Part shown: piece after piece, positions 45,966-57,300 of the stretch | Position numbering within the stretch: position 1 is the first letter of the stretch | Layout of the letters: the number at the start of each line of letters is the position of its first letter | Source of the DNA: Cercis canadensis | Taxonomy: Eukaryota; Streptophyta; Magnoliopsida; Fabales; Fabaceae | Assembly: GCA_003255065.1 (NCBI GenBank) | Contig: QAOA01002053.1 | Location: 189,821-253,820 of the forward strand | Length of the DNA: 64,000 bases | Direction of reading: 5' to 3' | Made by a program: the position numbers and the translations under genes | The notes under the pieces: model-generated | What the model saw: the letters and a program-made list of their open reading frames with translations, nothing else | Databases searched by the model: none | Told to the model about the DNA's origin: nothing

Positions 45966-46233
45966 NGCCTTTGGCAACACTATCGCGTCCAGAAAAGTGA
46001 AAACCCAAACAATGAATTTAAAATAGAGTGTTCTTTTATTTGCCCTCTAGTTAGGTGCACATGTATACTCACGTGCATAAGTGTTTGCATATGATGGGAG
46101 TAATCTAGAACTAATATCAGTGCTAACTCCATAGAAAACGAAAAGATGAATCTTAACCTTTTACCTCAAAAGGAGTTCAAGCTGAAGGTCTAAGGTAACG
46201 AGGTAGATGTTTCCTTTTCTTTTTACTTAACCT

Positions 46234-49200
46234 TCAACTTCCTTTAAAAAACTCAAACCCCTCACCACTAGACAAACTTAATGGCTTACGGGACTTACTA
46301 CTAGTCTTCCTTTTGTGGCTTGCAACAACACCATCCTGTTCGCAGCATCCAGTCAATGGTTTCCACTTTGATTTCTCTTTCTGCTTAAGTTTATCTTTTG
46401 TCTTCTCATTCTCCAGGTATTCTTCAAGTTTCCTCCTTAGGTCGTCCGCATCTAGAATCATATTCATGGGATCTGTTTTGTTTTTGCCAAAGCATTTTAC
46501 TTTTGCAACAATATATTTTTTAATTTCCTTAGCACTGAACCAGCTTTGCTTGTTGGCTGCTTCAATATTCACATAAAATTCTGGGCTGAGTGGCTCATAA
46601 AAATTCTTCAGGTCACTATAGTATTGATCACATCCAGATCTTATCAGCTTTATTGCTGCCTTGGTGGTCACAGATGATGTATGAGAACTAGAACTTACAT
46701 CGGATAGACCTGTGTAAATATCAATCAAAGACATTCAATAGTTATAGTGGTCACATGAGAATCAATAATCACATTAATTCATTGTTTATCAGATTCCTCA
46801 ATGCAATTCATTCTAACAATTAAGAGGAAGACTGTCCTAAAATGATACCCTCCAATGTAATCTGATGAGTTTCTTATACAAGTATATGAGGTCTGCTGTA
46901 TACTCCGTATTGATGGGGACCACCAAGTTTAGTAACAAACTGAACAACTTTCACAAAAAATCTTTAGTAAATTCAGAGTAGTATTCCTACAAGACACAAA
47001 AGAGTAGGTCCCATAACCTCCATGTTCATCCAAGCTTAATATTCAAGCAACTTATCCCGGATAAATGACAATTTTCAAAATCTACCAGGGGAAAAAAGAT
47101 ATAGCATTAACTTTATGGTTATTTAGCAGATTAATATTAATATTATATGCAAGATACCCAAAACCATAACTAAAACCATGTTTGCTATAAAATCATTATG
47201 GATTACTTATGTATTTGAAACTTAATTATATCATTTGCTCAAAGTTCCTATTTAAGTAGGACAGACAGTTCGAAATTTCATGATGGTGTAAGAAAGGCAC
47301 ATAGGGTCACTAGACTGAAATGGAATGAAAAACAGTACAGAGTAATGTAGGTCACTAATGTCATTGTCTTATGGCCAGAAAAAGAAAAAAAACTAATGCA
47401 ATAGTCTATGATAAGACTAAACTTATTATATGTAAGAAAAGCAAAGCATATAGAGATAAATATTATTGCATCACCTTCATTAGCGCCCCAATATTGATGG
47501 TCAATCTTTCTAGCAGGCGAAATCAGCAAAGTACTGCTTTCCTCACTAAAGTCACTGGACTCTTCCTCTATCTCTGAGCTCTTAAAGATTGATCTTTCCT
47601 TGATGCTTATGTTCTTAAAGAATACAGTCTCCTTTGTACTAGAAGCAGCTTCATCCGTTGCAAATCCCGTGGGAATTGCACTAGATTCAACTCTATCCAT
47701 TTGGGACATCTTTATCTCCATTAAGGTCCTTACAATTTCACTAATTCTATTCTGCTCAACTCCTTGAATTTCAGAGCAATTAGAGGACCTTTCAAATGCC
47801 TTTATAGCTTTAATAATGTTGTCATCTTCAGTTAAGTCGGTTTCTACTTTTCCATTGTGTTCTAGTATCAGTTCTTCCTGTGAAGCTGAATTAAAATCAT
47901 GTCCTGCATGTCCTTCAGTAGAAGGATCACCATGACGTCCTGGAAAAAGAAGTGGATTTGCAGGGTTGACTAAATCAATTTCTACAAATTCATCTTCGAA
48001 ATTTTCCCAAGATTCACTACGATGTTCTTCACCTTTGTTGTCATTCTCTACAGTAATCAAATAGCACATATTATGAGTTTCTGAAAAATGCTATATGTCA
48101 AGGAACTTATTCAAAGTTATGAGGTATCCACACATTTGTCACAGGATTTAAACATCTAGTCATTGATATATAAATCATTGTAGATTTTTTTGTTTTGCAT
48201 TATGCCCTTGCAGACAAACATCTTAGAAGGCCATAACACCAACCAATTTCGAACACCTATTAGAGTAAAACCATAACCATTCATATTAAATATCACATTT
48301 TACAACAACAAATAGCTATAGGATACACGTGATATTTGCAATATCCGAAAGATGACTTTATCTCAATAGAGCCCATCTCTAGAGATTAATATATATATAT
48401 ATATATAGAGACACTATTTTCACACCCTAGTATGCTAATGACACATCTTCTTAAATGTCTAAATATGATATAAATTAAATTACTTTCATTCAAAAATAAT
48501 TTCTTAAAAAAAATTGACTAATCATATATTTTCTTTCTAATTAAAAAGTAGAGCTACAACTAATATAAGTTAGAAATAATATTATGATTAGCCAAATTTT
48601 TTAAAAAAATATTTTTAAATAAGGATAATTTAATCTATATTATATTTAAACATTAAAGAGTGTATGACATTAACAAACTAAGGTATGAACATAGCGGCTC
48701 CTTTTATATATATATATATATATATTGTAATGTAGCACTTTTTTTTCTTTTACATCAAAAGAATATTATAACTCAAACATAGGTTTCTACTTTCTAGTCA
48801 AGTTTTTACTCCAACCGCCTAAATAAGTTAAGCCTAATCAAGTAAAACAAAGCTACTAATCTTCTTCTCCAGCAAGATTACAAATTAGTCTTTCTTTCTT
48901 TTTCTTTTTCGTTATTTCCATCAAGCTATATATCACAGTTTCATGGATCCAATTATTTATAGTTTATCAAACCATTGATATAATATGCGACAGATCTAAA
49001 GTTGCATACATATCTCCCTTAAGATTTGAGACATTATTTTGATTTGACCCACTTCATAATTTACCATACTCATCAGTCATCACCATCCTATGCCTCTCTA
49101 ATATTTAACAATTTTTAAATAAAAAAAAAAAAACTGAATGAATAAAGTCGCCCTATTTTTTCATTCTGAACTTGTTGTAAAACTATTCCAGATCATAATA

Positions 49201-49566
49201 TTAATACATCCAACAATAGAAGCAAACATAAAGAGTCACCCAATTCAAACTACAGGCTCTACTAATTTCATAAACCCTAAAACTAATAAGAGAATGAGAA
49301 AGAAAACAAAAGAAAAGAGACAGGTCATGCAAAACTAGAACCCTCTAATCAACGTGCACTGGGTTATCGTTCTTAAAACGATCAAAAACAAGATAAATCT
49401 GAATATTTTTCAATATTTCATGAAAAACCATAAAAGCCAAAGTGCTGTCCAATCATATAATATATTTTGCCACAAATACATAACTTATAAACACAGATAG
49501 TAGAAGTTTGCTCATACATATACCTGACTGAATCTTCAGAACGGCTATCTCATTCTTTGACTCCAT
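46234..49566 (-). CDS. Uncharacterised plant protein, three exons, 363 aa
   Basis: Exons on the minus strand: 49566-49524, 48047-47475, 46709-46234. All introns are phase 1 with GT-AG ends, and the joined frame stays open from ATG to TAG. The protein begins MESKNEIAVLKIQSENDN and is acidic up to about residue 205 (FEDEFVEIDLVNPANPLLFP; Ser/Glu-rich SSEIEEESSDFSEESS). A helical middle (VTTKAAIKLIRSGCDQYYSD, LKNFYEPLSPEFYVNIEAAN, WFSAKEIKKYIVAKVKCFG) precedes a basic Lys-rich coil (RRKLEEYLENEKTKDKLKQK) and a basic tail. No signal peptide or membrane segment. I do not recognise the family. The acidic-then-basic layout suggests a nuclear or scaffold protein, which is inference only. Intron 1 is 1.5 kb and carries a MITE. 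The 3' end is repeated at 45499-45965 by an assembly overlap. Confidence 0.75.
48407..48703. mobile_element. MITE in intron 1 of the unknown gene
   Basis: Imperfect inverted arms of about 48 bp: left GAGACACTATTTTCACACCC and on through TGACACATCTTCTTAAATG; right, complemented, GGAGCCGCTATGTTCATACC and on through AATGTCATACACTCTTTAATG. It sits between (TA)n tracts on both sides, so it inserted into or beside an AT microsatellite. AT-rich, no coding capacity. Class not determined (TA-flanked, so possibly Tc1/mariner or PIF type). Confidence 0.55.
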
Positions 49567-51496
49567 AGTCAGAAGAGAAAGAAATGGGGATAGCAATAGC
49601 AGATAGTAGAAACAAAGGGAAGCAGCGTGAAACGAGTGACTGAAGGAGATTTTCTTGCCTTGTATAGGTAAGGGAGCTCTCGAACCGTGTGGCTTTGCCT
49701 TTACTATATTACTAATACTATTCCTTATTTTGTCAATCCAACTAAATCATCGGTCAATTAGTTTCCTAATTTTCTTCTCTTTCCTAAAATTTCCTTTGAC
49801 TTTTCTTCACAATAAGGTTTCCTCTTCGTGCCTAAATTGCTTAAATAATAAGTTTCCTTATTTTGTCAATCAAACTAAAATAGTTAATTGATTTTCCTAC
49901 TTTTCTTTATGTCTATTGAGTCTAATATTCAATATCAAATTAATCAAAATTGGTTGCCATTTGAAATTTTCATCAAAAATTCAAATCCTTCTCATAGATC
50001 TTTCTACGATTATCTATTTCACATGAAAAATTTGCACGTCCAAGTAAACAAATAAAACTTATACTGTCTGTATGATCATGTTTGGCTGTCAAATTCTTTT
50101 TTGCTTTTATGATTTGTAATTAAATTTAACATTTCATGACCTTGAGACACTAGCTGATGAACTTTGAAAAGATATTATTTATATGGTGCAAAGACAAGTT
50201 TAAAACCAATAAGGTATAATTCAATTGTGAGATATCTTAATAGTTTGCATGAAATTAAAGATTAAAATCTCTGCGTCATCGTCTAAAAAAAAAAAATGAG
50301 TGTCATAGTTCCAATCTCAGTGTAGCTGTGTTAGTAGTCACACTTCACCATTTATTCAGCAGTACTCTTGAAAGTAAAACCATTGGGGATGCCGATGATC
50401 TGGTAATGTAATGAAATGATATTTCATAGGATAAAAATTTACAATTCAAAGAAAACCAAGATTATGCAATTCATATGGTGTATTCAACAATTTAAATATG
50501 ATTCTTTAAGTGAAATTTCTTTAGTTCTTAACGTAAAAAATAATCATTCTATCTAACATATGCACAAAGGACTTCAATTCCTTCTATATACAAGAAGTTG
50601 GGTAGACTTCTTAATCTCTCCTCTGTATCCATGGTTTACAAGATTTTTCGTTTTTATTGAATTCCATGCTTTTACCAATTTGTGGATATATAAATATTGA
50701 ANTATGCAATTCATATGGTGTATTCAACAATTTAAACATGATTCTTTAAGTGAAATTTCTTTAGTTCTTAACGTAAAAAATAATCATTCTATCTAACATA
50801 TGCACAAAGGACTTTAATTCCTTCTATATACAAGAAGTTGGGTAGACTTCTTAATCTCTCCTCTTATCCATGGTTTACAAGATTTTTCGTTTTTATTGAA
50901 TTGCATGCTTTTACCAATTTGTGGATATATAAATATTGAAGAAACCAATGAGATCTCTACAAAAGGTTGATCTCTATGTTCAAATTCTCATTCCTTTATA
51001 TCCCCAATTAAAAAATTTGGCTTTATTTATATGATGATAAAGAAAAATAATGAAGAAACAAAAAATTGAGCAGGTTACCTTGAGAATATGAGTAATTTCA
51101 TTTACAAAGTTTCTTTAAAGATTTTGATGATAAAGTAGCCTAATTTTACATTAGTAACTGATGAAGTTATTTGCCAAATGGCATTTTTTTAATAGAGGAC
51201 ATCAAATTTTTTTAATTATGACTAGAAATAAGTAAAGTTAGTTCAATAGAAAAATAAGAATTTTAAGATCATATTTTAAATTTAGATATTATTTTTAATA
51301 CAACAACATAATAACAATTATCGATATTGTTGATACCCAATTTTGCTCAGGGTCAACTTAGTTTGATTTAGATTCTATTTCTTTGTTATTGTTGAAACCT
51401 AAATTCATATGTGCATTACATATTTATTTTTTGAGCTAGTTTCATAAGGGTTGGGGATTGTGGTCTTTGGAACTGTGTCTTTTTCTAAGTGTCCAA
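49567..51496. other. Intergenic, with a 238-bp contig-overlap duplication
   Basis: 49567-49660 is the probable promoter and 5'UTR of the minus-strand unknown gene. 50464-50701 and 50703-50940 are near-identical and separated by n at 50702. No other gene recognised. Confidence 0.55.
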
Positions 51497-52490
51497 CACT
51501 ACAAGAAGATAGGCATTTTCTCATGAACAAAATCCGTGAAAAAACGTCCAAAAATATGTGAGGAACAGGTTTCTCACAGACTTTCTCATAAATTTTGGGG
51601 CTCGAGAAAAATTCACGTGACAAATCAAATTTCTCACGAAATTTCTACAAACTTTCAACATTCAAAATATTGAAAAAAAAAAAAATAGGGATATGCAACT
51701 AGAGAAAGATTAGGGAAGACTGGAAGGGATTAAAATGCCTCTGCAACTTTGCGAAAATCATGAAAATTTTGGATTAGGATATAAACCCACCAAGACTAAT
51801 AGAAAGAGAGTCATAAAAGAAAAGAAAGAAAAAATGCTCGATCAAGAGAATAGAAGTTATTAACAAATCTCAGAGCCTTAAGTTTTTCAGCTAATCAGCT
51901 TCAAGCTGATTGTAAATCAGTTAGGGGAGTCCAATTTCTTGCAAATATTCCACTAGATTCAATTGGGCAATGCGGAGGCTTGGAACATTGAGAATAGATC
52001 TAATTTTTGTTTGGCTCACTTCTTGCGATTAGGTTTCTAAGAGAATGAAGCACTGGCCTCTATTTTGGAGAGTGATATATATATATATATGTTTTGACAG
52101 AGATTTTTCAGAGAAAGAAGGCAAAGAGGAGAAGAGCACCTTGTTTGGATTTGGTGTGAATCAATGTGAGTTGGTGTTTATGTGAAGTGAGTATGAACGA
52201 AGCAGGGCAATAGACTTTAGAGAAAAATGAAGACAAGGGAGAGTATCAATCAAAGAGGAAAAATGAGAGAAAGAGAGGGGGGAGCAGAAATGAAAATTGG
52301 GTTGTGCCCAGAAGACCAGCATAGTGCAACACTAAAGAAAATGCCAACAAGTGGTAGAAACTTAAAGGGGAGAGGCCAGAGAGGAACGATGGGTTTGAGA
52401 GTAACCCAAAAAAAATAAAGAAATAGAGAAGAGAAAGAGAACGTGTGATCAAAGAAGAGGGAGGGATATTAGGTGAAATTTTTTAATTTT
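51497..52490. mobile_element. CACTA transposon, left terminus, and purine-rich remainder
   Basis: CACTACAAGAAGATAGGCAT at 51497 is a classic CACTA end, followed by subterminal TTTCTCACGAAATTTC-type repeats in both orientations up to about 51650. The downstream part to about 52490 is purine-rich (AGAGAAAGAGAGGGGGGAG near 52266) with a short TA tract at 52077-52090. No transposase and no right terminus were found, so the element is truncated or its other end is diverged. Confidence 0.6.
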
Positions 52491-52519
52491 ACTGGGATAT
52501 TTTTGTCCAACTAAATCAA

Positions 52520-52860
52520 CCCAACAATGATTGGTCAAGTTGAAATCAGCTTTTGCACCAGCTATTTTGAAGAAGCTTAAAAATTTAGCTTATGAAAATA
52601 AGCTAAAAATATCTTTTAATGGATCATAAGCTATTTATATAAGTCAATTTAAACACAAATTTAAATAGTATAAAAATACTTATAGTNGAAGAAGCTTAAA
52701 AATTTAGCTTATGAAAATAAGCTAAAAATATCTTTTAATGGATCATAAGCTATTTATATAAGTCAATTTAAACACAAATTTAAATAGTATAAAAATACTT
52801 ATAGTAGTAGAAAAGTTATAATAAGCTATAAGTCACCTTATTCAAACGGACCCTTAGTCT
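52520..52860. repeat. hAT-type MITE remnant with contig-overlap duplication
   Basis: The right edge TTATTCAAACGGACCCTTAG is, in complement, the AGGGTCCGTTTGAATAAG terminus frequent in plant hAT-like MITEs. 52567-52686 and 52688-52807 are identical copies around n at 52687, again an unmerged overlap. Confidence 0.5.
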
Positions 52861-54326
52861 AATAACAAATTTATCAAAAAAAATAAATTATGGTTATTTA
52901 GCATTTTTCTTAAACCAATGTTATATATAGAAACACAAATGAATATTTTTTGCAATTAATACATAAATTAATGAAATGAAACTCATAAGATACAAAGATC
53001 TTACGAGTGCATGCACAAAATGGGGAATATAGAACTGTGAATGTAAAGTTATTGACCGAGGCTATGGAATCCGTTGGTAAACATTTCAGGTGAGCAATGT
53101 CTTTGCTTCCATCAATCCATCGTAGCCTAACAGTTCCTAATTTTTTGTGTACCAAAAAAAAAGCTTAAGACATGAATGTGATACTAAAAGATCTAATTTT
53201 ATTTAAGTTCAAATGAATGAACATAAACAAGCTAGAATCACTTGACATCCACAATGATTGGATTACACTCAAATTAGGGCTTTTCTATTTGCATTACTTG
53301 CATCAAATTGAAGTGGGATCTCCTCAAATTGATATTAATTTGGTTTTATTAAAATTTAGTTATATGAGTCAAAGGAAGTTGATTTAACTGTTAAAGATAG
53401 AAACACTTTGTTTGAAAGGTCTGAGTCTTGAATTACATGAAATTATACTTTTTCTCTTTTAATTTTCACAATTTAAAATTATAACTTACATGCAATTGAA
53501 TTGGAACTTTAAATCTACTAATTTCCCTAATATAAACTAGTAGTGGTTTATTAGGATAAGCTTATTACCTAGGGTAATGACTAATGACTAGTATTTATGC
53601 AGTGCAAAACGTTTGTAGGAGAGAATATTCATCAATCAAATTCAGTTATTATTTTCCTATGTTTTTCCTTGGCGTGTATTAACACTGAATGGCTTAATTT
53701 TGATATATGATTTTAAACATACACACAAACACATGGGAAGCTCATATTCCTGCCATAGAGGTCATAATGTTTTTAGTCATAGTCTTTCGGATTTCATTAT
53801 ATATAGCAATTAGCCAGTCTTTATGACAAATATATATGTTGTAGACTTTCATTTTCAACAGCCTAAGTACTCTTCCATCTGATTTACTCCTTTTCCCCTC
53901 GGAACAAAAATACAGCAAATGATACTTGTAAACCTCTTTCAAGAGGTCAAGGTACAGAAAAATCCGAGTTCTCCAGAAAGAGTTTAAATGAATCCAGAAT
54001 AATCCAGTTTACCTTTGGACAAGTAACTTTCATGAGCTAAGACAAGGATCATCTAAACCATCATATGAAAGCTAAGATAGGTTCCAAACCAAAACAATGA
54101 CATGTAAAAATGACAGGTAGAGAGATGATAATAGTAAAATAATAACCAAAGATCCAGAAAATATACAGCCAAACTCGTAGGAAGACCAAGAGAAGACAAA
54201 CGATCAAAATATGTACCTAAATATATGGCAAACTAACCAAAAACAGATGCTACTACAACAAGGACCAGAACCCATCAGCACATCAGAGTGGAGAGCACTA
54301 GGATATTATCAGTGCATCGCAATCTT
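52861..54326. other. Mostly empty; one unplaced exon-like stretch on the minus strand
   Basis: On the minus strand 53155-52985 reads KKLGTVRLRWIDGSKDIAHL, then KCLPTDSIASVNNFTFT and VLYSPFCACTRK. Its composition looks like real protein rather than random AT-rich translation, but I do not recognise it, and it has no evident partner exons. It could be an orphan exon. The rest to 54326 shows nothing, apart from being the 3' flank of the zinc-finger gene. Confidence 0.3.
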
Positions 54327-57300
54327 CTAGCTCCGCTGAGGATCCACAGATGAGCAGCATACAAATTGTATCCAGTATGATCTGCTCTTGGCTTTCCTCT
54401 TTTCTCTCTTTAGTTCGGCAGGATATCTTGCTGGAGAGTTCCATTCTTTTCCAGCCTCTCCTTTCACACCCTTATCTGCGGGCGATTCAGGACCCAGAAT
54501 GGAGTTAACGGTTGTCAATCCAGAAGTATTATCCTCAGGTTCTTTACCATTTTTCTGATTCACTGGATTTTCTTCATATTTTGGAGACTTTGGTTTGTTG
54601 CTATAGGATGCCTCGCCCAAGAGGCTCTTCAGTGGGGTGTGTTGCTTACTGGTGCTCCAGTTGGTTACCTTGGCTATAATTTCTTCATTCTTCTTTCTTC
54701 CTTGAGACTCATTAACAACTTGAGATAGAGTGGGAAACCAACCAGCTTGTGAAGAGGTAGAATTCGGTTGTTGAGGGTTCTGTCCCTCCTGGACTTCAGA
54801 AGAAGCAGCTTTTGGGCCAACTGAATGTCCGGGTTCAACCAATGTCATGAAAGATGGTGGTTCAAACATTTCTGATTTTTCAGATCGCTGTCCTTCAGAT
54901 GCAGTTTTTGTGTTCATGTTGGATTTCCCTGCTTCTGTCGGTGGCAGCAAATCAGTTGACGATAAAGCTTCAGCATCAATAACAGCTGGTACATCAGATT
55001 GAAGGGAGAGAACTGTTTTATAGATCATAAAAAAGAAAGTCAACTGACTTGTCCTTCCAAAATATGCATAAAACTAAATTAGCTTTATATAAATCATGTG
55101 AGGCATCATGGACATTTTCTCCTCTTCGTCCACCACATTCCATAAAGGAGAAAACACAAGACAGAGATAATACTTCTGAGCAGGAAACTTCCCATATGCA
55201 TTGGACCAGGCCATAAAATAGAGACAATTGACGCGGACATGTAAATTAGTACCTAAATATAGAAAATATAGGCATGTCCAATTACACTAAACAACAACTA
55301 AATTTCATTGGAGATTTTAGTCTTAGACAGCATTCAGGGATTCACACAAGTATAGTTGCCATGCATATATGTGTTAAGCATATGCAAACAGATCTAACCC
55401 ATTCTAATAAAATATATAACTTGCAGTAATCCTTATGCAATTCCCCCCATGGTAGTATGATCCCCAATTAGCATCTGCAAAATGATATGCAGATAGCTTT
55501 TCATGAAGCGTATACCCACTAGGCTTATAGCCAAGATTGCAGGAGAGAAATTCAAGAGATGCAGTGGCAGTAGGGGGAAACATGGTAAACGTGTCTGAAT
55601 CATGAAGCTCTAATTAAAAAAATAGTGAGAAATGAAATGCAAGCACAAGCATAAATAAGCCCTATCTAAAGAATTCCAGGATATTTAACACTGTATTTAT
55701 ATATTTTCCTTCCATGCATAACACATGGAGTTCAATTGATGGATCCATCAAATATCAAGCAAGAGAATTGTCTTGCATCCATTAGTCATATTAAATTGGA
55801 GACAAGGACTAATGTGTGCTTGGATGATGATTTAAGTTGATTTTTAAGGCCTATTCTAGTACAGGCCAACTCAAACTGCCAATTTTTTCCTAAACATACC
55901 AGGTTTAGAGATGTAAATCAAAAGCTACTAAAGCTGGAATGGGTTTAACCTGTAATTTAACAGGAATATACTATATTAACTGGCTTTCTGGACCAGTCTA
56001 GCATATTGTGAAAGCACCAATCGGTAACTTTACTAGTACGAGGGCATATGTACCATAAAGCAACAATTATATATACCTGAAACAGAGCCCCAATTTCCTT
56101 CCAAACTGTCACACCGGCTACTGGAGTCAACTGAAGCATCAATTCCAGAAAAACCAAGCTGCCGTTGGACCAAGTTATTACCATTTTGACCTTGAACAGG
56201 CACAGTACTGATTTCAGATGATTCCCCACCAGGTTCTCCAGCTCGATCATCTTCAACAGCAGAAACACATTGAGCAGAATGCTCAGTGTTTGAAGGAGAC
56301 AGAGATGGATCTTTCCTAGCATGGTCTTTTGGAGACTTCAATAACAGTTCTGAATCACCTGATTGTTGTAAATTGGCAACAGTACCAACAATTCTGATAC
56401 ATTCTTCCTGTACTTCACTATTGTTATTGATTTCATGTTCTTTTATGTCTCCCTTAGTACCTGATAGTGCATAAATATTTGTGCACTCAATACCTCTTGA
56501 CTTCCTTGCAGACACATCCACTACACCCTCTGAAACAATTGGGGATTCAAAACAATTTTTGGCAGCCTTAGGCAATGAAATATCTGTCACAACAGGACCT
56601 TCCCTACATTGATTATCAGTAATATCACATTTTTCAAGTTCACCCCCTTCACCACCATTGTCTTCTTCAAAGGGATCACTTGATGGCTTGACTTCAAATT
56701 GAAGAGCATTTTCCTCATTAGCTTCTCTGGAATTGCCATTTAGTGCTACATCATCTATTTCAGTTCTATGTTTCTCTTGATGAATTATATCATCTTTGCT
56801 AATTACAGTAGTTGTTTGACTGGTTGTAGAATCAACAGGTGTATCCCCAGGATTCTTGTTAAAAGAGGCCACGACACTACCTTCTGGTAAATCTATCTGT
56901 TGTGAATTTCTACAAACATCATCAGATTCCTGTTCTCCAGAAAAGTAAACCATATGACTCTCATTGAACTCACATTTCATAGTATCCACAGGGGCTCCAA
57001 TTTCTTCTGAGCTTTGATTATCATCAACTGTAAGCTTAACTGTAGAGAATTCTCGCTTTTCTGCAAGCATTTCTTCAACCATAAGCTCACAGTTGACCTG
57101 CTCCTTCTTCATGGTGTCATCCAAAACATGCATACCTGGAGAGAGAACCTCACTTCCTTCATTCAATTGATTTGAGTTGAAATTGGAATGATTATCCTTA
57201 GTAACAGCATCTTTCAAGTCATCTTCCTCTTGCTTCAAAGCTTCAGATGAGTGTAGGCTAGATGGATTATTTAATATCACTGCTTTATCTTTAAACTCTT

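Noticed and set aside
45843-46094. A truncated paralogue of the unknown gene
   Set aside because: It ends exactly at the n at 45966 and is ~98% identical to the last exon, so it is an assembly overlap.
54327-55043. A separate gene starting with the ATG at 55043
   Set aside because: The acceptor at 55013 with phase 1 joins the previous exon; the residues before VLSLQSDVPA are intron.
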